DNA from: Mycobacteroides chelonae
Lineage (GTDB): Bacteria > Actinomycetota > Actinomycetes > Mycobacteriales > Mycobacteriaceae
DNA length: 64,000 bases
Direction of reading: 5' to 3'
Assembly (NCBI RefSeq): GCF_016767715.1
Contig: NZ_CP050145.1
Location: forward strand, 3,162,001 to 3,226,000
A program made the position numbers and the translations under genes. Of the stretch, positions 28,758 through 36,905 are shown one piece after another. Under the pieces are notes generated by a model. That model searched no databases, was not told the DNA's origin, and was given only the letters and a program-made list of their open reading frames with translations. Numbering within the stretch: position 1 is the first letter of the stretch; every line of letters begins with the position of its first letter.

Positions 28758-29480
28758 GTGAGCCCCACTCGATCCGACCGGCCCGCCGGATCCACCGATA
28801 TCGACCTGACGACGGTGGCCCAGGACTACCTCAAGGTGATCTGGACCGCCCAGGAGTGGTCCCGCGAGAAGGTGAGCACCAAGATGCTCGCCGAACGCAT
28901 GGGCGTGTCGGCGAGCACCGCATCCGAATCGATCCGCAAGCTGGCCGACCAAGGTCTGGTGGATCACGAGAAGTACGGCGCCGTGACCCTGACGAGCCAG
29001 GGCCGCAAAGCTGCCGTACTCATGGTGCGCAGGCACCGGCTGCTGGAGACATATCTGGTCAACGAGCTCGGCTACGGCTGGGACGAGGTGCACGACGAGG
29101 CCGAGGTACTCGAGCACGCGGTCTCCGATCTGCTGCTGGCCAAGATCGACGCCAAGCTCGGTCACCCCACGCGCGATCCCCATGGCGATCCGATTCCCGG
29201 CCCTGACGGGCAGGTGCCCACTCCCCCGGCCCGCCAGCTGTCGGACTGCGCCAACGGCGATACCGGCGTGGTGGCCCGGATCTCCGACTCAGATCCGGAG
29301 ATGCTGCGCTACTTCGACACCGTCGGCGTGGCACTGGATGCCCGCGTGACGGTCGACGAGCGGCGGGACTTCGCCGGAACCATTTCGGTGTCGATTGATA
29401 GCGACAGATCAGACGGCGGCGAGAAGAAGCTAGAGCTGGGAAATCCCGCAGCGCAATCAATTTGGGTCGTACTCGACTGA
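28758..29480 (+). CDS. mntR: DtxR/MntR-family metal-dependent regulator
   Basis: 240 residues, counterpart of Rv2788 (sirR). The N-terminal winged helix reads DYLKVIWTAQEW and MLAERMGVSASTASESIRKLADQGLV. The dimerisation and metal domain has RRHRLLETYLVNELGYGWDEVHDEAEVLEHAVSD over several segments, with the E/H ligands expected for manganese. A C-terminal SH3-like domain begins near residue 160. GTG 28758 is favoured by the upstream TAGGCT. It probably represses manganese uptake genes when the metal is plentiful. Confidence 0.85.
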   Translation: MSPTRSDRPAGSTDIDLTTVAQDYLKVIWTAQEWSREKVSTKMLAERMGVSASTASESIRKLADQGLVDHEKYGAVTLTSQGRKAAVLMVRRHRLLETYLVNELGYGWDEVHDEAEVLEHAVSDLLLAKIDAKLGHPTRDPHGDPIPGPDGQVPTPPARQLSDCANGDTGVVARISDSDPEMLRYFDTVGVALDARVTVDERRDFAGTISVSIDSDRSDGGEKKLELGNPAAQSIWVVLD

Positions 29481-29481
29481 A

Positions 29482-30054
29482 ATGACCGACCACGCGGCGT
29501 GTGAGTGCCTACTGTGCGTCGACTACGGCGATCGCCATGACTACAACGACAGCGATCGTGACATCATCGGCAGTGTCACCGAATACGGTTGGAGTGCACT
29601 GGGAATCGGCCCCACATCGTCGGAGGAAAGCCCGCCGTTCGCCTACACCGTCGGGCTGTGGCACACCATGCGGCTACCCGAGCTGGCGATCTACGGAGTC
29701 AACGACATCACGATGATGCAGCGCGCTCTCAACGCGGTTGCCAAACAGGCTCAGGAAGGGCGAGTTCTGCAAGTCGGAGAGACATTCGAGGATGTCCTCG
29801 CCCTACCCGAGGTGGATGACTACCAGGTGAAGCTCTCCCCCATCGATCCGAGTTGGTATCACAACGAATTCGGGTTCGGACTGTGGTTCAACCGGACCAA
29901 CCACGTGCGGTACCTGCAGGTCCTCTGGCCCGATGGCGAGGGCCGATTCCCGGGGAATCCCGAGTTCGATCCGCATTTCGCCGATCGGCAGCCGCTGATG
30001 TGGATGCCCAGGGAGTTGCACCCGCCGAGCCGGTGGATCCGTCCGATCGACTGA
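29482..30054 (+). CDS. DUF4262 domain protein
   Basis: A 190-residue soluble protein. The N-terminus has a CECLLC cysteine pair, followed by PPFAYTVGLWHTMRLPELAIYG, the DUF4262 hallmark, and FGFGLWFNRTNHVRYLQVLWPDG. No catalytic role is established for the family. ATG 29482 lies one base after the mntR stop, implying co-transcription with mntR. It precedes the WXG100-toxin cassette on the same strand, but the 104-base gap argues for a separate promoter there. Confidence 0.75.
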   Translation: MTDHAACECLLCVDYGDRHDYNDSDRDIIGSVTEYGWSALGIGPTSSEESPPFAYTVGLWHTMRLPELAIYGVNDITMMQRALNAVAKQAQEGRVLQVGETFEDVLALPEVDDYQVKLSPIDPSWYHNEFGFGLWFNRTNHVRYLQVLWPDGEGRFPGNPEFDPHFADRQPLMWMPRELHPPSRWIRPID

Positions 30055-30158
30055 TCTGTTTTTGTGAGCATGAACATCCGCGAAAAGGATGGAACCGAAT
30101 CGCGACCAGCCTCGTCAGACCCATAAAGAACCGCATCGAACCCAGGGAGGGCGAGGTA

Positions 30159-30476
30159 ATGACGTCAGCCGGCAATGCGCCGTTGCAGGTGGTAATCGAC
30201 GAGGTCAGTGCGCTCAGTAAGTTCGCCGCGAGCCTTGCGGACCAAATGAGAGCGGGGTCGAGTTCACTGGATCACGAGGTCCAGTCGTTGTTCGGTGTCT
30301 GGAAGGGCACCGCCGCCGACTCCTACCGGTCCGGATGGGACGAAATGCAGGACGGCGCAACGAAAGTGTGGGACGCACTCACTGATATCGCCTCTACACT
30401 GGACTCAAATGCTGGGGCATTCCATGCGCAGGAGACCTCGACCGCGTCATCCATCACTTCGACACAGGCGGGCTGA
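30159..30476 (+). CDS. WXG100-family protein (EsxB-like position)
   Basis: A 105-residue helical protein of ESAT-6/WXG100 size. The hairpin-turn motif is W48-K-G50 in SLFGVWKGTAADSY, between two amphipathic helices. A strong GGGAGGGCGAGG sequence precedes ATG 30159, so longer in-frame extensions upstream are rejected. No C-terminal YxxxD/E type VII export signal is obvious. It starts a four-gene cassette with a second WXG100 protein 4 bases downstream, and the two likely form a heterodimer or chaperone pair for the toxin. Confidence 0.85.
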   Translation: MTSAGNAPLQVVIDEVSALSKFAASLADQMRAGSSSLDHEVQSLFGVWKGTAADSYRSGWDEMQDGATKVWDALTDIASTLDSNAGAFHAQETSTASSITSTQAG

Positions 30477-30480
30477 CAGA

Positions 30481-30792
30481 ATGGCCGCCCACATGGAATC
30501 GGAGTTCTCCTTCGATCTCGACCACATCGAGCAGGTGACGTCGCGCGCTCGGGGTTTCAAGGAGTTTGTCACCGAGAACCTCGACCAGCTGGAGTCCCGC
30601 GCACAGAAACTTGTGCAAAGCGGGCAGTGGACCGGTGCCGCTGCCGCCGCGTACGCCGAAGCCCACAAGGAGTGGATGGATGCGGCACGTGAGCTTGTCG
30701 AAGGGTTGAACCAGATGGAAGAGGCCGCGCGAACCGCGCACGGCGCCTACTCGGAGGCACAAGAAGCCAATGTTCGAATGACGCGGGGTTGA
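30481..30792 (+). CDS. WXG100-family protein (EsxA-like position)
   Basis: A 103-residue helical hairpin with W50-T-G52 in VQSGQWTGAAAAAYAEAH. The C-terminal helix ends AYSEAQEANVRMTRG and offers a Tyr but no strict YxxxD/E. ATG 30481 is 4 bases after the previous stop; an ATG 4 codons later is possible. The stop overlaps the region of the toxin start (GTG 30794), so the three genes are tightly coupled. The expected role is partner of the upstream WXG100 protein and of the toxin during type VII secretion. Confidence 0.85.
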   Translation: MAAHMESEFSFDLDHIEQVTSRARGFKEFVTENLDQLESRAQKLVQSGQWTGAAAAAYAEAHKEWMDAARELVEGLNQMEEAARTAHGAYSEAQEANVRMTRG

Positions 30793-30793
30793 T

Positions 30794-32086
30794 GTGCCCG
30801 TTGTCGTCGAATCAGCGGCGTACTACGCGGCCGCCAACACCTGCTACAAACTCTCGACCGACGTCCAAGTCGCGTTCAAACCTCTTTCACGTGTCCTGAC
30901 CCTGGAAACCAGCGGTATGGCCGGCGGCTATCAGGCCGTCAAGGCTTGGTCGAGCGGTTATGACGAACGTGCGGGCGCTCTCGTGATGGTGGCCACTGAT
31001 TACTCCCGGGCGCTACAACGCTTGGGGGACATTCTTATCGCGGCCGGCTATAACTGGGCAATAGCCGACTGGCGAGCGAATCGCGATCCCAACAAGGGAA
31101 CGGGCCCGGCCTGCCCTCGGACAATCCCGTCCGAATTGCCTTATGGGGCAGATGTTGTCGTCGGTGTGGCATCGTCAAAACACAACGGACCGGGTCTTGA
31201 GTCGGATGTGCCCGATCTGTATAAGAAGGTTGTTGCCCAGGTAGCGGGCGGCGAGATCCCGGACGGTGATACAGACAAGCTCGATCGTGCGGCCAAGGCG
31301 TGGAAGACGTTTGCCGATAACGACGCGATCTCCAGAGGCGAATCCGATCTGAGGCTCGCGGCTAGCGCATTGAGCAATTTTCATGCTCCGGATATCCCGA
31401 ACCTCAGCGAGCACCTCACGACGCTCTCAACAAGTGCGGGCAGGATCAAGCTGGCCGCAAGCGATCTCGCGACCTCGACAACCGCCCACCACGCGGCGCT
31501 CAATCAGCTGCGCTCAGATATGCAGTTTGCGATCGCCAGCACTCTCGGTGTTGGAATAGCCGCCATCGCCGCAATCGCCGTCATCACTCGCGGGCGTGCG
31601 ACCGCAGGAGGCGCAGAGATCGCCGCCACAGCGGTAGACGCCTGCGCATCAGCGCTCGCGGCATGCATCCGGCCGTTCCTTACGACGTTGGGCGGCATTA
31701 CCTTTAGCGCGGGGTCAATCACCGCGGCTGGGCTCGGGGCAATCATCGGGTTGTCGATTGCAACGATTACGGGCGAAACAACGGTCTACTCGAACTACAA
31801 GCCGCCGGGTGATGCGTTCGACAAGACTGGGGCGAAGGCGCCGGGTCAGCCGGGCGCAGCAGAAGGCTTCGTGCCCCCCAAAACCGGTGACAGGTGGGTG
31901 CCAAACCCCAGCGCGAGGGGCAAGAACCGCTTCGGATGGGAGGATGCCGATGGGAACGTTTGGGTACCGACTGGACCGGGCTCGCCAGCTCGCCCTGGAG
32001 ACGCACACGGCGGTCCGCACTGGGACGTGATCGACAAGAACGGCAAGAAGGTCAAGGATGCCTACCCGGGAGGACATACACGATGA
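30794..32086 (+). CDS. Polymorphic toxin with WXG/ESX-linked N-terminus (type 37-like C-terminus)
   Basis: A 430-residue protein. The helical N-terminal region (about 1-95; AWSSGYDERAGAL, DYSRALQRLGDILIAAGYNW) resembles type VII effectors. Helical middle segments follow, then hydrophobic stretches at about 249-265 and 300-325. The compact C-terminal domain at about 360-430 contains GWEDADGNVWVPTG, AHGGPHWDV (H405, H409) and YPGG. That last block recalls the predicted nuclease domain called polymorphic toxin type 37, from memory. GTG 30794 starts one base after the WXG stop. The next gene overlaps it as ATGA, the usual toxin-immunity arrangement. Confidence 0.75.
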   Translation: MPVVVESAAYYAAANTCYKLSTDVQVAFKPLSRVLTLETSGMAGGYQAVKAWSSGYDERAGALVMVATDYSRALQRLGDILIAAGYNWAIADWRANRDPNKGTGPACPRTIPSELPYGADVVVGVASSKHNGPGLESDVPDLYKKVVAQVAGGEIPDGDTDKLDRAAKAWKTFADNDAISRGESDLRLAASALSNFHAPDIPNLSEHLTTLSTSAGRIKLAASDLATSTTAHHAALNQLRSDMQFAIASTLGVGIAAIAAIAVITRGRATAGGAEIAATAVDACASALAACIRPFLTTLGGITFSAGSITAAGLGAIIGLSIATITGETTVYSNYKPPGDAFDKTGAKAPGQPGAAEGFVPPKTGDRWVPNPSARGKNRFGWEDADGNVWVPTGPGSPARPGDAHGGPHWDVIDKNGKKVKDAYPGGHTR

Positions 32087-32814
32087 ATGATGTTGTGCTC
32101 GAAGCCACGGGCGTTCAGTATCAGATGTCCTTCGACGAGGCCGCGTTCTTCGAATGGCTTAACAAGATCCCCAGTGTCGATTCGTACCAAGGGCAGCGAT
32201 TCACGTTGTACATCAAGGTAATCGTCCACACCTTGGACGAGGACGCACTACATGAGCTTGCAGCGCTATACCGGCGGTATCGCATCGACCCGAGAGAGCT
32301 GCGCGTTCTAAACACAGGGCAGCTTAGTTATTGGTTCAGCAGCCCTGACCGTTGGTGGCACAACGAAGTGTTCGGCACCGACTCAACCGCGAAGGAAGGT
32401 CCGCATCTAGGTGAGAAGCACGAGTTTTCGGACAACGCCGGCCACGAGTGGGCGGTAGGAAACGCGGGTACTCATACAAACATGTGGCCACCAGTCGAAG
32501 TAACCGAGTTTATGAAAGAGGGCAATGCTGTCCTCAAAGCTACGGGTGTCCGTTACTACTCCGAACTCGATGAAGCTGCCTTCTTTGAATGGCTGGATAA
32601 GAACCCCCAAGTCGATTCCTACCGGGGCCGCGGCGACACCCTCTACATCAGCGTGAACGTGAACATCGGCGACGAATCAGAGTTGTCTGAACTCGCTGCG
32701 CTCTACGAGCGATACAACATCGACATGACTGAACTACGAGTGCTCAATGCAGGAGCGTTCGGCCCATGGTTCAGCGACCCCAAATGGTGGTGGCACAAGG
32801 CTGTTTTCGACTGA
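32083..32814 (+). CDS. Putative immunity protein with tandem-duplicated domain
   Basis: A 243-residue acidic protein without signal or membrane segment, so cytoplasmic. Residues 4-98 and 149-243 are two copies of one 95-residue domain, about 60% identical by hand count, both with DEAAFFEWL, TLYI, ELAALY, ELRVLN and a WF...WWH ending. A 50-residue polar linker joins them. ATG 32083 overlaps the toxin stop by 4 bases. Position and GC drop point to the antidote of the toxin. I know no named immunity family for it. Tandem copies could bind two toxins or cover variants. Confidence 0.7.
   Translation: MNDVVLEATGVQYQMSFDEAAFFEWLNKIPSVDSYQGQRFTLYIKVIVHTLDEDALHELAALYRRYRIDPRELRVLNTGQLSYWFSSPDRWWHNEVFGTDSTAKEGPHLGEKHEFSDNAGHEWAVGNAGTHTNMWPPVEVTEFMKEGNAVLKATGVRYYSELDEAAFFEWLDKNPQVDSYRGRGDTLYISVNVNIGDESELSELAALYERYNIDMTELRVLNAGAFGPWFSDPKWWWHKAVFD
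32092..32376 (+). repeat. Immunity domain copy 1
   Basis: Encodes residues 4-98 of the immunity protein. It is the first of two homologous 95-residue units; the DNA has diverged more than the protein, so the duplication is not recent. Confidence 0.75.
32527..32811 (+). repeat. Immunity domain copy 2
   Basis: Encodes residues 149-243, aligned to copy 1 without gaps by eye. The WWH near the end is preserved and extended to WWWH. Confidence 0.75.
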
Positions 32815-32817
32815 CCG

Positions 32818-33714
32818 CTACAGATTCGCCGGGCGCAGGACCACGACCGACGTGGTCCGAGAGCCTTTGTCTGCCAATAACGCAATGACCCGATTGCCGG
32901 AATCCACCGCGGCGTAGGTGCCCTCGATACCGGCAGCCGACAACGGGCGCCCATTGCGCACCGAGTCGACCTCCGCCGCATCCAGATCACGCCGGGGGAA
33001 CCCCTCCCGGCACGCGGTGTCCAGATCCAGGGTCAACGTCGCGTCCTCGGCCAGCTCCTCGAGCGTGCGCGCACGTTCCAATGTGAAATCGCCAACCCTG
33101 GTGCGGCGCAATGCCGTCAGATGGCCACCCACGCCCAGCGAGGCACCCGCATCGCGGGCCAGCGCCCGGATGTACGTGCCCGAGGAGCAATCAACTTCCA
33201 CGTCCACATCGACATACCCATCCGCCGGCCGGCGCACCGCCAGCACGTCGAACCTCGAGATGGTCACCGGCCGGGCTGCCAGCTCAACCGACTGCCCCTC
33301 CCGCGCCAGCTTGTAAGCACGCTGTCCGTCGACCTTGATCGCGCTCACCGAGGACGGCACCTGTTCGATATCCCCACGCAGCGGGGCCACAGCCGCCTCA
33401 ATATCTTCATCGGTCACCCGGGACGCCGAAACCGTGTGTAACACCTCGCCTTCGGCGTCATCGGTGCTGGTGCTCTGCCCAAGACGGATAGTGGCCGCAT
33501 ACGACTTGGTCGTCAGCGTCAGCAGTCCCATGATCTTGGTGGCACGTTCGATACCGATCACCAGCACCCCCGTGGCCATCGGATCGAGAGTCCCCGCATG
33601 CCCCACCTTGCGGGTGGAAAACAGCCTACGGCACCGAGATACCACGTCATGGCTCGTCATCCCGGCGGGCTTGTCCACAATCACGAGGCCCGCGCGACCC
33701 AAGGGATCGGTCAC
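32818..33714 (-). CDS. truB: tRNA pseudouridine(55) synthase
   Basis: A 298-residue enzyme that isomerises U55 in the T-arm of tRNAs. The N-terminal [17 protein letters not shown] and the catalytic block [14 protein letters not shown] (catalytic Asp) are intact. [10 protein letters not shown] and a short C-terminal PUA-like part follow. GTG 33714 overlaps the pptT stop by 4 bases. The 3' end lies 3 bases from the convergent immunity gene, marking the boundary between core genes and the toxin cassette. Confidence 0.95.
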   Translation of the reverse strand: MTDPLGRAGLVIVDKPAGMTSHDVVSRCRRLFSTRKVGHAGTLDPMATGVLVIGIERATKIMGLLTLTTKSYAATIRLGQSTSTDDAEGEVLHTVSASRVTDEDIEAAVAPLRGDIEQVPSSVSAIKVDGQRAYKLAREGQSVELAARPVTISRFDVLAVRRPADGYVDVDVEVDCSSGTYIRALARDAGASLGVGGHLTALRRTRVGDFTLERARTLEELAEDATLTLDLDTACREGFPRRDLDAAEVDSVRNGRPLSAAGIEGTYAAVDSGNRVIALLADKGSRTTSVVVLRPANL

Positions 33715-34364
33715 GGCACCACGATCGCGGTCAAGATCAGACCCTTGTCAATGATCCAGCGCCCGTCGAACACCGACAACACACTGCCGTCATTGGCCTT
33801 GCCATCTATCAAGATTCGCGAGGTGAACGTCCCATCGGGGTCGAGGGTGATGTGAGCGTCCTCAAAGCCAAGCCAGCGAGTTGTCAGCGGGAACCACGCC
33901 TTGTACGTCGTTTCCTTTGCGCAGAACAGCAATCGGTCCCAGTGCGTACCACCGGGCAACGCCGCCAGCTCATCGCGCTCGACCGGCAGAGTAATCGACT
34001 TGAGCACACCGTTGGGCAGCACGTCGTGCGGTTCGGCGTCGATCCCGACCGAACGCACCTCCCCAGCACGTCCCACCACCGCGCCACGGAATCCCTCCGT
34101 GTGCGTCATGCTGCCCACCACCCCGTTGGGCCACAACGGCTGCCCCTTGTCCCCCTTGAGGATCGGGACTTCGGGAACGCCGAGCACAGACAGGGCCTGC
34201 CGCGCGCAGTGCCGGACGGTGATGAACTCATTGCGCCGTTTGGCCACCGATTTGGCGATCAGCGGTTCCTCTTCGGGCAGCGGCGCCAACCCGGGCGGAT
34301 CCTCATACAGTTCGGCCGAGGACAGCACATCGGGAACCACCGAGGCGATCAACTGGTCACTCAC
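33711..34364 (-). CDS. pptT: 4'-phosphopantetheinyl transferase PptT
   Basis: A 217-residue Sfp-type enzyme that transfers phosphopantetheine from CoA to carrier proteins of polyketide, mycolate and siderophore synthesis. [13 protein letters not shown] holds the Mg-binding acids and [15 protein letters not shown] is the second signature (xxKExxxK). GTG 34364 ([12 protein letters not shown]) matches the family N-terminus better than a start 9 codons upstream. It overlaps pptH by 8 bases. Its clients may include the PKS at the right edge of the window. Confidence 0.95.
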   Translation of the reverse strand: MSDQLIASVVPDVLSSAELYEDPPGLAPLPEEEPLIAKSVAKRRNEFITVRHCARQALSVLGVPEVPILKGDKGQPLWPNGVVGSMTHTEGFRGAVVGRAGEVRSVGIDAEPHDVLPNGVLKSITLPVERDELAALPGGTHWDRLLFCAKETTYKAWFPLTTRWLGFEDAHITLDPDGTFTSRILIDGKANDGSVLSVFDGRWIIDKGLILTAIVVP

Positions 34365-35310
34365 TGGCACGCTCCTTGGCAAGCCGTTCACGGAATCGCT
34401 TGGCCGCCACCCTCATCTGCTCGGTGATCTCGAAATGACCTCCGAACTCGTTGAGATAGCCGGCCGGATAGTGCGGGACGGGAAGGATCTGCCGAAGCCA
34501 TGAATACGGTTTGCGCTGCGCCCATTCCCGCGGATAGCCAACCGACACCTCCTCGAAGCGCACCTCGTCATACCAGGTGGTCCGCGGAATGTGCAGATGG
34601 CCATACACCGAGCACACCGCGTTGTAGCGGGTGTGCCAGTCCGCGGTTTCGGTGGTCCCACACCAGAGCGAGAATTCGGGATAGAACAACGCATCGCAAG
34701 GTTCCCGCACCAGCGGGAAATGGTTCACCAGGACCGTCGGCGTCATCCAGTCCAGATCGTCCAGCCGCTTCTTCGTATACCGCAACCGATCCCGGCACCA
34801 GGCATCACGTGTCGCGAAAGGTTCACTGGAAAGCAGGAACTCATCGGTTGCCACGACGTTGCGGTCGCGGGCGATCTTCAGACCCTCCGCCTTGGTGTTT
34901 GCCCCCTCCGGCAGAAATGTGTAGTCGTACAACACGAATATCGGCACGATGGTCGCGGGACCACCTTGTTCTATCCACACCGGATACGGATGCTCGGGCG
35001 TGACGATGCCCATCTCGTCGCACATGTTGACCAGATAGTCGTAGCGGGACTGCCCGAAAATCTGCATGGGATCGCGCGCCGTCGTCCATAACTCATGATT
35101 CCCCGGCACCCAGATCACCTTGGCGAACCTGCGCCGCAACAGATCCAGCGCCGCCCGGATGTCATCAGTGCGCTCGGCGATGTCACCGGCGACGATCAAC
35201 CAATCCTCGGGCGAGGCCGGATGAAGTTCTTCGAGAACGGACTTGTTGGCCGACTGCCCAACATGCAGGTCGCTGATCGCCCAGAGCCTGGGCTCCCGTT
35301 CCTGCGTCAT
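34357..35310 (-). CDS. pptH: Metallophosphoesterase, phosphopantetheinyl hydrolase PptH
   Basis: A 317-residue calcineurin-like phosphoesterase. ISDLHVG (DxH), AGDIAE (GD), WVPGNHELW (GNHE) and VNHFPLV are the metal motifs. The M. tuberculosis counterpart next to pptT, Rv2795c, is reported to remove phosphopantetheine from carrier proteins and so oppose PptT; I assign that role by synteny and family. Overlap with pptT by 8 bases implies co-expression of an enzyme and its antagonist. Confidence 0.88.
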   Translation of the reverse strand: MTQEREPRLWAISDLHVGQSANKSVLEELHPASPEDWLIVAGDIAERTDDIRAALDLLRRRFAKVIWVPGNHELWTTARDPMQIFGQSRYDYLVNMCDEMGIVTPEHPYPVWIEQGGPATIVPIFVLYDYTFLPEGANTKAEGLKIARDRNVVATDEFLLSSEPFATRDAWCRDRLRYTKKRLDDLDWMTPTVLVNHFPLVREPCDALFYPEFSLWCGTTETADWHTRYNAVCSVYGHLHIPRTTWYDEVRFEEVSVGYPREWAQRKPYSWLRQILPVPHYPAGYLNEFGGHFEITEQMRVAAKRFRERLAKERASE

Positions 35311-35323
35311 CCGGCCAATGTAC

Positions 35324-35800
35324 CTACAGGTTTATCTTGCAACTCTGTCCCACGTCGAGAACCCGGAGCGCACGCCCGCTTCCCACCCAGAACGCGCAGG
35401 ACAGTGCCAGGTCGGTCAACAGCCCATCGTCGAAATGCTGGCGCGCCCGCTCCCAGAATTCGTCGTCCTCACGCAGCCCGACGTGATCCGTCGCGAAACG
35501 GTGCGCGAACTCGGCGGCGGTCCGTTCGGCCTCGCTGTACCGCGGCGAGGTACGCCACTGCTCGGCGTCCGCATAGAAGTCGCCGTCCAGCTCCCCGCTC
35601 TGAACGAAGCGGGTGTTCTGACAGACGGAGCATTCATTCGCGAAGGCCACGGTCATACGTGCGAGCTCGCGCACCCCGATCGGAAGCCTGCTGCGGTTGT
35701 ATACCGCGTCCGAAAATCCGGCAAACCCGGGCGCCATCTCGGGTGCACCCATCAGCCAGCCGGCCACATCGTCGTCCGCGTAGTTCCCAATTCGTGCCAT
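35324..35800 (-). CDS. Carboxymuconolactone decarboxylase / AhpD-like protein
   Basis: 158 residues from ATG 35800. The AhpD-type redox pair is the CSVC of NECSVCQNTR near residue 60, preceded by LPIGVRELARMTVAF and followed by helical segments (TAAEFAHRFATDHVGL). It may act as a hydroperoxidase or in ring-compound catabolism. The start follows TATCGT by 6 bases (leaderless). A KstR-type palindrome lies just upstream, suggesting induction during sterol breakdown. A longer in-frame start at 35890 would run through these elements, so I rejected it. Confidence 0.8.
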   Translation of the reverse strand: MARIGNYADDDVAGWLMGAPEMAPGFAGFSDAVYNRSRLPIGVRELARMTVAFANECSVCQNTRFVQSGELDGDFYADAEQWRTSPRYSEAERTAAEFAHRFATDHVGLREDDEFWERARQHFDDGLLTDLALSCAFWVGSGRALRVLDVGQSCKINL

Positions 35801-35806
35801 GGCGTC

Positions 35807-35812
35807 ACGATA
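35807..35812 (-). promoter_or_regulatory. Candidate -10 hexamer of the AhpD-like gene
   Basis: On the minus strand TATCGT ends 6 bases before ATG 35800, predicting a leaderless mRNA. The KstR-type box begins 8 bases further upstream. Confidence 0.45.
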
Positions 35813-35820
35813 CTCCGGGA

Positions 35821-35836
35821 CTAGAACGTGTTCTAG
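35821..35836. promoter_or_regulatory. KstR-type operator
   Basis: CTAGAAC-GT-GTTCTAG is a perfect 7-bp palindrome with a 2-base centre. The inner 14 bases fit the KstR consensus TNNAACNNGTTNNA. It occupies about -21 to -36 relative to the predicted start of the AhpD-like mRNA, and lies 84 bases before the DUF3558 gene on the other strand. Confidence 0.65.
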
Positions 35837-35919
35837 TGTTTTCGGTGTTCCGTATGAGACAGCGAGGCACGCGGCTAGACTTCGGCGCACCGCGGCTGAT
35901 CAGATTGAGGTGGATTCGC

Positions 35920-36543
35920 ATGGCCCGAAGGGCAGGCGTAGTCCGAGCTGGATTCTGCGTTGCCCTGATGGCGCTGACGCTGGGCGGCTTCGTGGTCTGG
36001 CGTACCGCACCGTCAGAGCACACCACCAGCGCACCCTTCCAGCTGCGGTTCTCTACGGCACCGATGACCGGACCCGCGAGCACGGGGGCCGCTACCACCA
36101 CGATCAAATGGCCGGTTGTCCCGGTCACCGATCCGCGCCCCTTTGATCCCTGTTACGAGATCCCCAGCTCGGTCATCGCTGCCGCGGGCCTTGACCAGAC
36201 GCCACCCGCGCCCGAAGAGGGGCTGCGCTGCCGGTACGACTCGCGCAACAACTATCAATTGGCCGTCGAGGCGGTCGTGTGGCGCACGTATGAGGACTCA
36301 CTGCCGGCCGACGGCGTGGAGACAACCATTCAGGGTCACCGCGCCGCCGAGTACAACATCATGAAACCCACAGACTGGAACAACCAGTGGTGGGTGTCCT
36401 GCATGATCACCTTCAAGACCAGCTATGGCGTGGTCCAGCAGTCGCTGTACTACGCATCGCAGAAGTACTCCCCCGACGGCCCCGGTTGCCTCGTGGAAAA
36501 TCGCCGGGTCGCAAACATTCTCGCGCCCGCCTACAAGTTCTGA
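35920..36543 (+). CDS. DUF3558-type secreted or membrane-anchored protein
   Basis: A 207-residue protein. A basic start (MARRAGVVRAG) and one hydrophobic segment (FCVALMALTLGGFVVW) suggest an uncleaved anchor, since no lipobox Cys follows. The exported part reads RPFDPCYEIPSSVIAAAGLD, then LRCRYDS and WVSCMI, with paired cysteines typical of DUF3558. The family is common in mycobacteria and of unknown role. The DNA upstream is shared with the divergent AhpD-like gene and its KstR-type box. Confidence 0.75.
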   Translation: MARRAGVVRAGFCVALMALTLGGFVVWRTAPSEHTTSAPFQLRFSTAPMTGPASTGAATTTIKWPVVPVTDPRPFDPCYEIPSSVIAAAGLDQTPPAPEEGLRCRYDSRNNYQLAVEAVVWRTYEDSLPADGVETTIQGHRAAEYNIMKPTDWNNQWWVSCMITFKTSYGVVQQSLYYASQKYSPDGPGCLVENRRVANILAPAYKF

Positions 36544-36554
36544 GATCAGATCGG

Positions 36555-36824
36555 TCAGCCGCGCGCCGCGATGCGTGCCTGTACCTCGGGTCGCCGCAAC
36601 GGGGGCACCGTCTTGGGTGGCTGACGCCGCGCAGGCAGCACGGCGAGCAGCCGCATCGTCGTGGCCGTCACCTCCGCCACCGCATGCTCGAACGCTTCCC
36701 GGTTGGCATCGGAGGTCTTCTGAATCCCGCTGATCTTGCGGATGTACTGCCGCGCCGCCGCCTCGATCTCCTGGTCGGTCGCAGCAGGTTCCAACCCGCG
36801 TAGTTCGGTGATGTTCCTGCACAT
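36555..36824 (-). CDS. DUF2277 family protein
   Basis: An 89-residue protein starting MCRNITELRGLEPAATDQEIEAAA, the DUF2277 signature, with the early Cys-Arg-Asn-Ile conserved. The rest is helical and basic (RQYIRKISGIQKTSDANREAFEHAV) and ends in a proline/arginine-rich tail. It could bind nucleic acid, but the function is unknown. Upstream in-frame codons to 36872 lack the family match. It is convergent with the DUF3558 gene. Confidence 0.75.
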   Translation of the reverse strand: MCRNITELRGLEPAATDQEIEAAARQYIRKISGIQKTSDANREAFEHAVAEVTATTMRLLAVLPARRQPPKTVPPLRRPEVQARIAARG

Positions 36825-36905
36825 ACCTACGACAGTAGAAAGACAATTCCGATGACGCCATGCCCCACCCACCGGTTAGTTCACATGCGCGTGTATACGT
36901 AAGTC

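Noticed and set aside
29853-30158. N-terminal extension of the first WXG100 gene
   Set aside because: The extension overlaps the DUF4262 gene in another frame. A strong ribosome site precedes ATG 30159, which gives the normal WXG100 length.
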